A stretch of 33,513 nucleotides of DNA, from the NCBI GenBank assembly GCA_031549885.1, contig JAVBPD010000145.1, forward strand, positions 1 to 33,513, written 5' to 3'. Within the stretch, counting starts at the first letter, position 1. Every line of letters starts with the position of its first letter. The notes below the pieces were generated by a model. That model did no database searches, was not told where the DNA came from, and saw nothing but the letters and a program-made list of their open reading frames with translations. The stretch is from WQUF01 sp031549885. Its GTDB lineage: Bacteria > Bacillota > Clostridia > Clostridiales > Clostridiaceae. Position numbers and translations under genes: made by a program. This document shows positions 31,964-33,513 of this stretch, piece after piece.

Positions 31964-33133
31964 ATGAAAAATTATTCAGATGAATATATATGCACACAAT
32001 TTGGAGAAGAAAATGCAAATTATTTAAATGCTATTGTCCCACCAATTTATATGACTTCGCTACACACTTTTAATAATGTAGAAGATCATTTAAATTTTAA
32101 TGAAGATTCGGGTAAATTTATATATGGACGTGTATCAAATCCAACTGTAGATCTTTTAGAAAAAAAAATTGCAAAGCTTGAAAGAGGAGCTGAGGCAAGA
32201 TGTTTTTCATCTGGCATGGCTGCTATAACTTCTGCAATGTTATCTTGCCTTAATGCAAATGATCACCTGATTTGCATAAAAAACGTTTATGGACCTGCAA
32301 AGACTTTTATTGATAATTATCTTACAAAATTTAATATAAATTGTACATATGTAAAAGGCAATAAGATTTCTGATTTTGAAGAGGCAATAAGGCCAAATAC
32401 AAAGTTAATTTATATCGAAAGCCCATCCTCTGTTATGATGACTCTTCAAGATATAAAAGGCGTCAGTGACCTTTCTAAAAAGTATAACATTAAAACAGCT
32501 ATTGACAATACTTTTTGTACGCCAATTTATCAAAAGCCTCTTGAACTTGGCATTGATATGAGCATACACACTCTTTCAAAATATATGGGAGGACATGCTG
32601 ATTTAATTGGTGGTGTAATTGTATGCAAAGATGAGCATTTGATGAAAAAAATATCATCTAATGAAAGAGAGCTTTTAGGAGGTATAATGGGACCAATGGA
32701 AGCTTGGCTTGTGTTAAGAGGGCTTCGCACTTTGCCAGTTAGGTTAAAACAACATGTTGAAAGCTCTATGAAAATTGCAGAATTTTTAGAATCACATTCA
32801 AAGGTTGAAAAAGTTTATTATACAGGGCTTAAATCTCACCCACAATATGATCTTGTTAAAAAGCAGATGATGGCTTCAACTGGTTTAATGAGTTTCACTT
32901 TAAAATGCAGTGTTGATGAAACTAAAGCTTTTGTAAATAGATTAAAGCTTTTTAAAATTGGAGTGAGTTGGGGAGGATTTGAAAGCCTTGCTACAATGCC
33001 ATATTTAAAATATACAAAGGATCAACTAGAATTTTATGGCGGCGAAAATAAAATTGTGAGGATTTGCATTGGGCTTGATAAATGCGAAAATTTAATTGAA
33101 GATTTAAGTCAATCTCTTGAAAAAATAATGTAA
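31964..33133 (+). CDS. Cys/Met metabolism PLP-dependent enzyme (transsulfuration family)
   Basis: 389 residues from the ATG at 31964; the ATG at 31952 overlaps the SD GGAGGA. Fold-type I PLP enzyme of the cystathionine gamma-synthase/gamma-lyase/methionine gamma-lyase group. YGRVSNPT (54-61) and FSSGMAAITSA (81-91) bind cofactor, NVYG (107-110) supplies the stacking Tyr, D181 in AIDNTF pairs with the pyridine nitrogen, and K206 in SIHTLSKYMGGH is the Schiff-base lysine. Which reaction it catalyses cannot be fixed: the residue after YG is Pro, not the Cys of known methionine gamma-lyases, so cystathionine synthase/lyase activity is more likely. It is flanked on both sides by predicted sRNA copies. 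Confidence 0.88.
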   Translation: MKNYSDEYICTQFGEENANYLNAIVPPIYMTSLHTFNNVEDHLNFNEDSGKFIYGRVSNPTVDLLEKKIAKLERGAEARCFSSGMAAITSAMLSCLNANDHLICIKNVYGPAKTFIDNYLTKFNINCTYVKGNKISDFEEAIRPNTKLIYIESPSSVMMTLQDIKGVSDLSKKYNIKTAIDNTFCTPIYQKPLELGIDMSIHTLSKYMGGHADLIGGVIVCKDEHLMKKISSNERELLGGIMGPMEAWLVLRGLRTLPVRLKQHVESSMKIAEFLESHSKVEKVYYTGLKSHPQYDLVKKQMMASTGLMSFTLKCSVDETKAFVNRLKLFKIGVSWGGFESLATMPYLKYTKDQLEFYGGENKIVRICIGLDKCENLIEDLSQSLEKIM

Positions 33134-33175
33134 TTTTAAATAAATTATATTTTAATGAAAAAATATCTCAAAACA

Positions 33176-33218
33176 TTCATATTGTCATAATAATTTTATC
33201 ACATTTTATTTTTATAAT
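33176..33218 (+). promoter_or_regulatory. Promoter and regulatory block of sRNA copy C
   Basis: Plus strand, in 11-base steps: TTCATATTGTC (33176-33186), ATAATAATTTT (33187-33197), ATCACATTTTA (33198-33208), four bases, then -10 TATAAT (33213-33218). ATCACATTTTA and its distance to the -10 are identical in the three copies. Confidence 0.55.
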
Positions 33219-33224
33219 AATTTT

Positions 33225-33312
33225 ATAGCAGTTAAGTTTAAAAAATAAATACAAGACGAAAACTTTTTTTCGTTCCTCCTTTAATAGCTGAGATTATTCT
33301 CAGTTTTTTTTT
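33225..33312 (+). ncRNA. Predicted sRNA, copy C
   Basis: Third unit, plus strand. From ~33225 it runs through a first hairpin ACGAAAA (33256-33262) / TTTTCGT (33267-33273), directly into single-stranded TCCTCCTTTAATAG (CCTCCT 33275-33280, anti-SD), then the terminator stem CTGAGA (33288-33293) / TCTCAG (33298-33303) and nine T residues (33304-33312). Predicted length ~88 nt. It could also form the 3' end of the PLP-enzyme mRNA, which has no other obvious terminator. Confidence 0.62.
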
Positions 33313-33383
33313 ATTTTAAATTTGTTCTAAATAATTTTTTAAAGTATATAATTAACAAAGAATTACTTTAAGGGAGTTTATGT

Positions 33384-33513
33384 ATGAATTGCTGTGGAAT
33401 AGATTTATCACCTAATTATAGACTACACAAAGTTGAGGTTACTGAATATATGCTTAGTTCACTTTCTCAAGAGGAGAGCGAAAAAAGAGCAAAAGAAGAG
33501 AGGCAAATTATCT
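33384..33513 (+). CDS. Unidentified protein, N-terminal part
   Basis: The first 43 codons of a gene cut by the window end. ATG at 33384 with AAGGGAG (33370-33376) upstream. The start MNCCGIDLSPNYRLHKVEVTE is followed by a charged helical stretch (SQEESEKRAKEERQII). The CC pair at residues 3-4 is unusual. No family recognised from this fragment. Confidence 0.6.
   Translation, partial: MNCCGIDLSPNYRLHKVEVTEYMLSSLSQEESEKRAKEERQII

Noticed and set aside
32530..32730. Minus-strand open frame inside the PLP-enzyme gene, and similar antisense frames elsewhere (for example 5495-5857, 13497-13877, 24485-24832)
   Set aside because: They lie wholly antisense to well-supported genes, have no SD or family motif, and follow the codon structure of the opposite strand.
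31562..33312. CTGAGA/TCTCAG repeats as a CRISPR array or insertion-sequence ends
   Set aside because: Only three copies, unequal spacing, no spacer-length units, different orientation around a gene and no transposase. Each hairpin has a terminator T-run.

Overview
The window is very AT-rich (third positions mostly A or T), uses strong AGGAGG-type Shine-Dalgarno (SD) sites and frequent TTG and GTG starts, and has a T-box leader plus the gene order tdk / DUF1385 / prmC / prfA / sua5 / ywlE. Together these point to a Firmicute of the class Clostridia, most likely Clostridium sensu stricto. I cannot name the species. The DNA looks chromosomal and mostly core. I saw no insertion sequence, CRISPR array, tRNA or rRNA gene.

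Layout. 1-300: a short GC-richer edge fragment, then a promoter with internal repeats. 308-1153 (+): a three-gene XRE-regulator and membrane-protein module. 1178-6564 (-): typA, trmR, trhP and a class B penicillin-binding protein; the first three centre on ribosome and wobble-uridine function. 6623-9096 (-): fur, rnjA, ylbF. 9288-12401 (-): a DUF4241 protein, then an ABC exporter pair. 12485-17517 (-): tdk, DUF1385, prmC, prfA, terminator, sua5, ywlE, diverging from rpmE (+). 17867-22428: cell-envelope genes (YesL-like, NlpC/P60 hydrolase, unknown secreted protein, polysaccharide deacetylase) with a BFD-type [2Fe-2S] protein. 22605-25896 (+): small membrane protein, methionine T-box, metG, rlmA-like. 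25922-28637 (-): YARHG protein, then a two-subunit small DMT transporter with galU. 28790-31503 (-): citC, citX, citG and a rhodanese, the maturation genes of citrate lyase without the lyase itself. 31964-33133 (+): a Cys/Met-metabolism PLP enzyme. The window ends inside an unidentified gene.

The most striking signal is not a protein. Three related non-coding units of about 80-100 nt flank the PLP gene: two in tandem on the minus strand (about 31553-31650 and 31717-31796) and one on the plus strand (about 33225-33312). Each has the same order: a phased upstream block containing ATCACATTTTA, then a -10 box, then a CCTCC or CCATCC anti-SD stretch, then a terminator with stem CTGAGA/TCTCAG and a T-run. 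This looks like a multi-copy sibling sRNA family under a common regulator.

A second theme is start codons. ywlE (protein-arginine-phosphatase-like) and citG each have a well-placed SD overlapping the end of the upstream gene, but no ATG, GTG or TTG before their conserved N-terminal motifs. The best-placed start in both is ATT, so the conventional reading would truncate both proteins.
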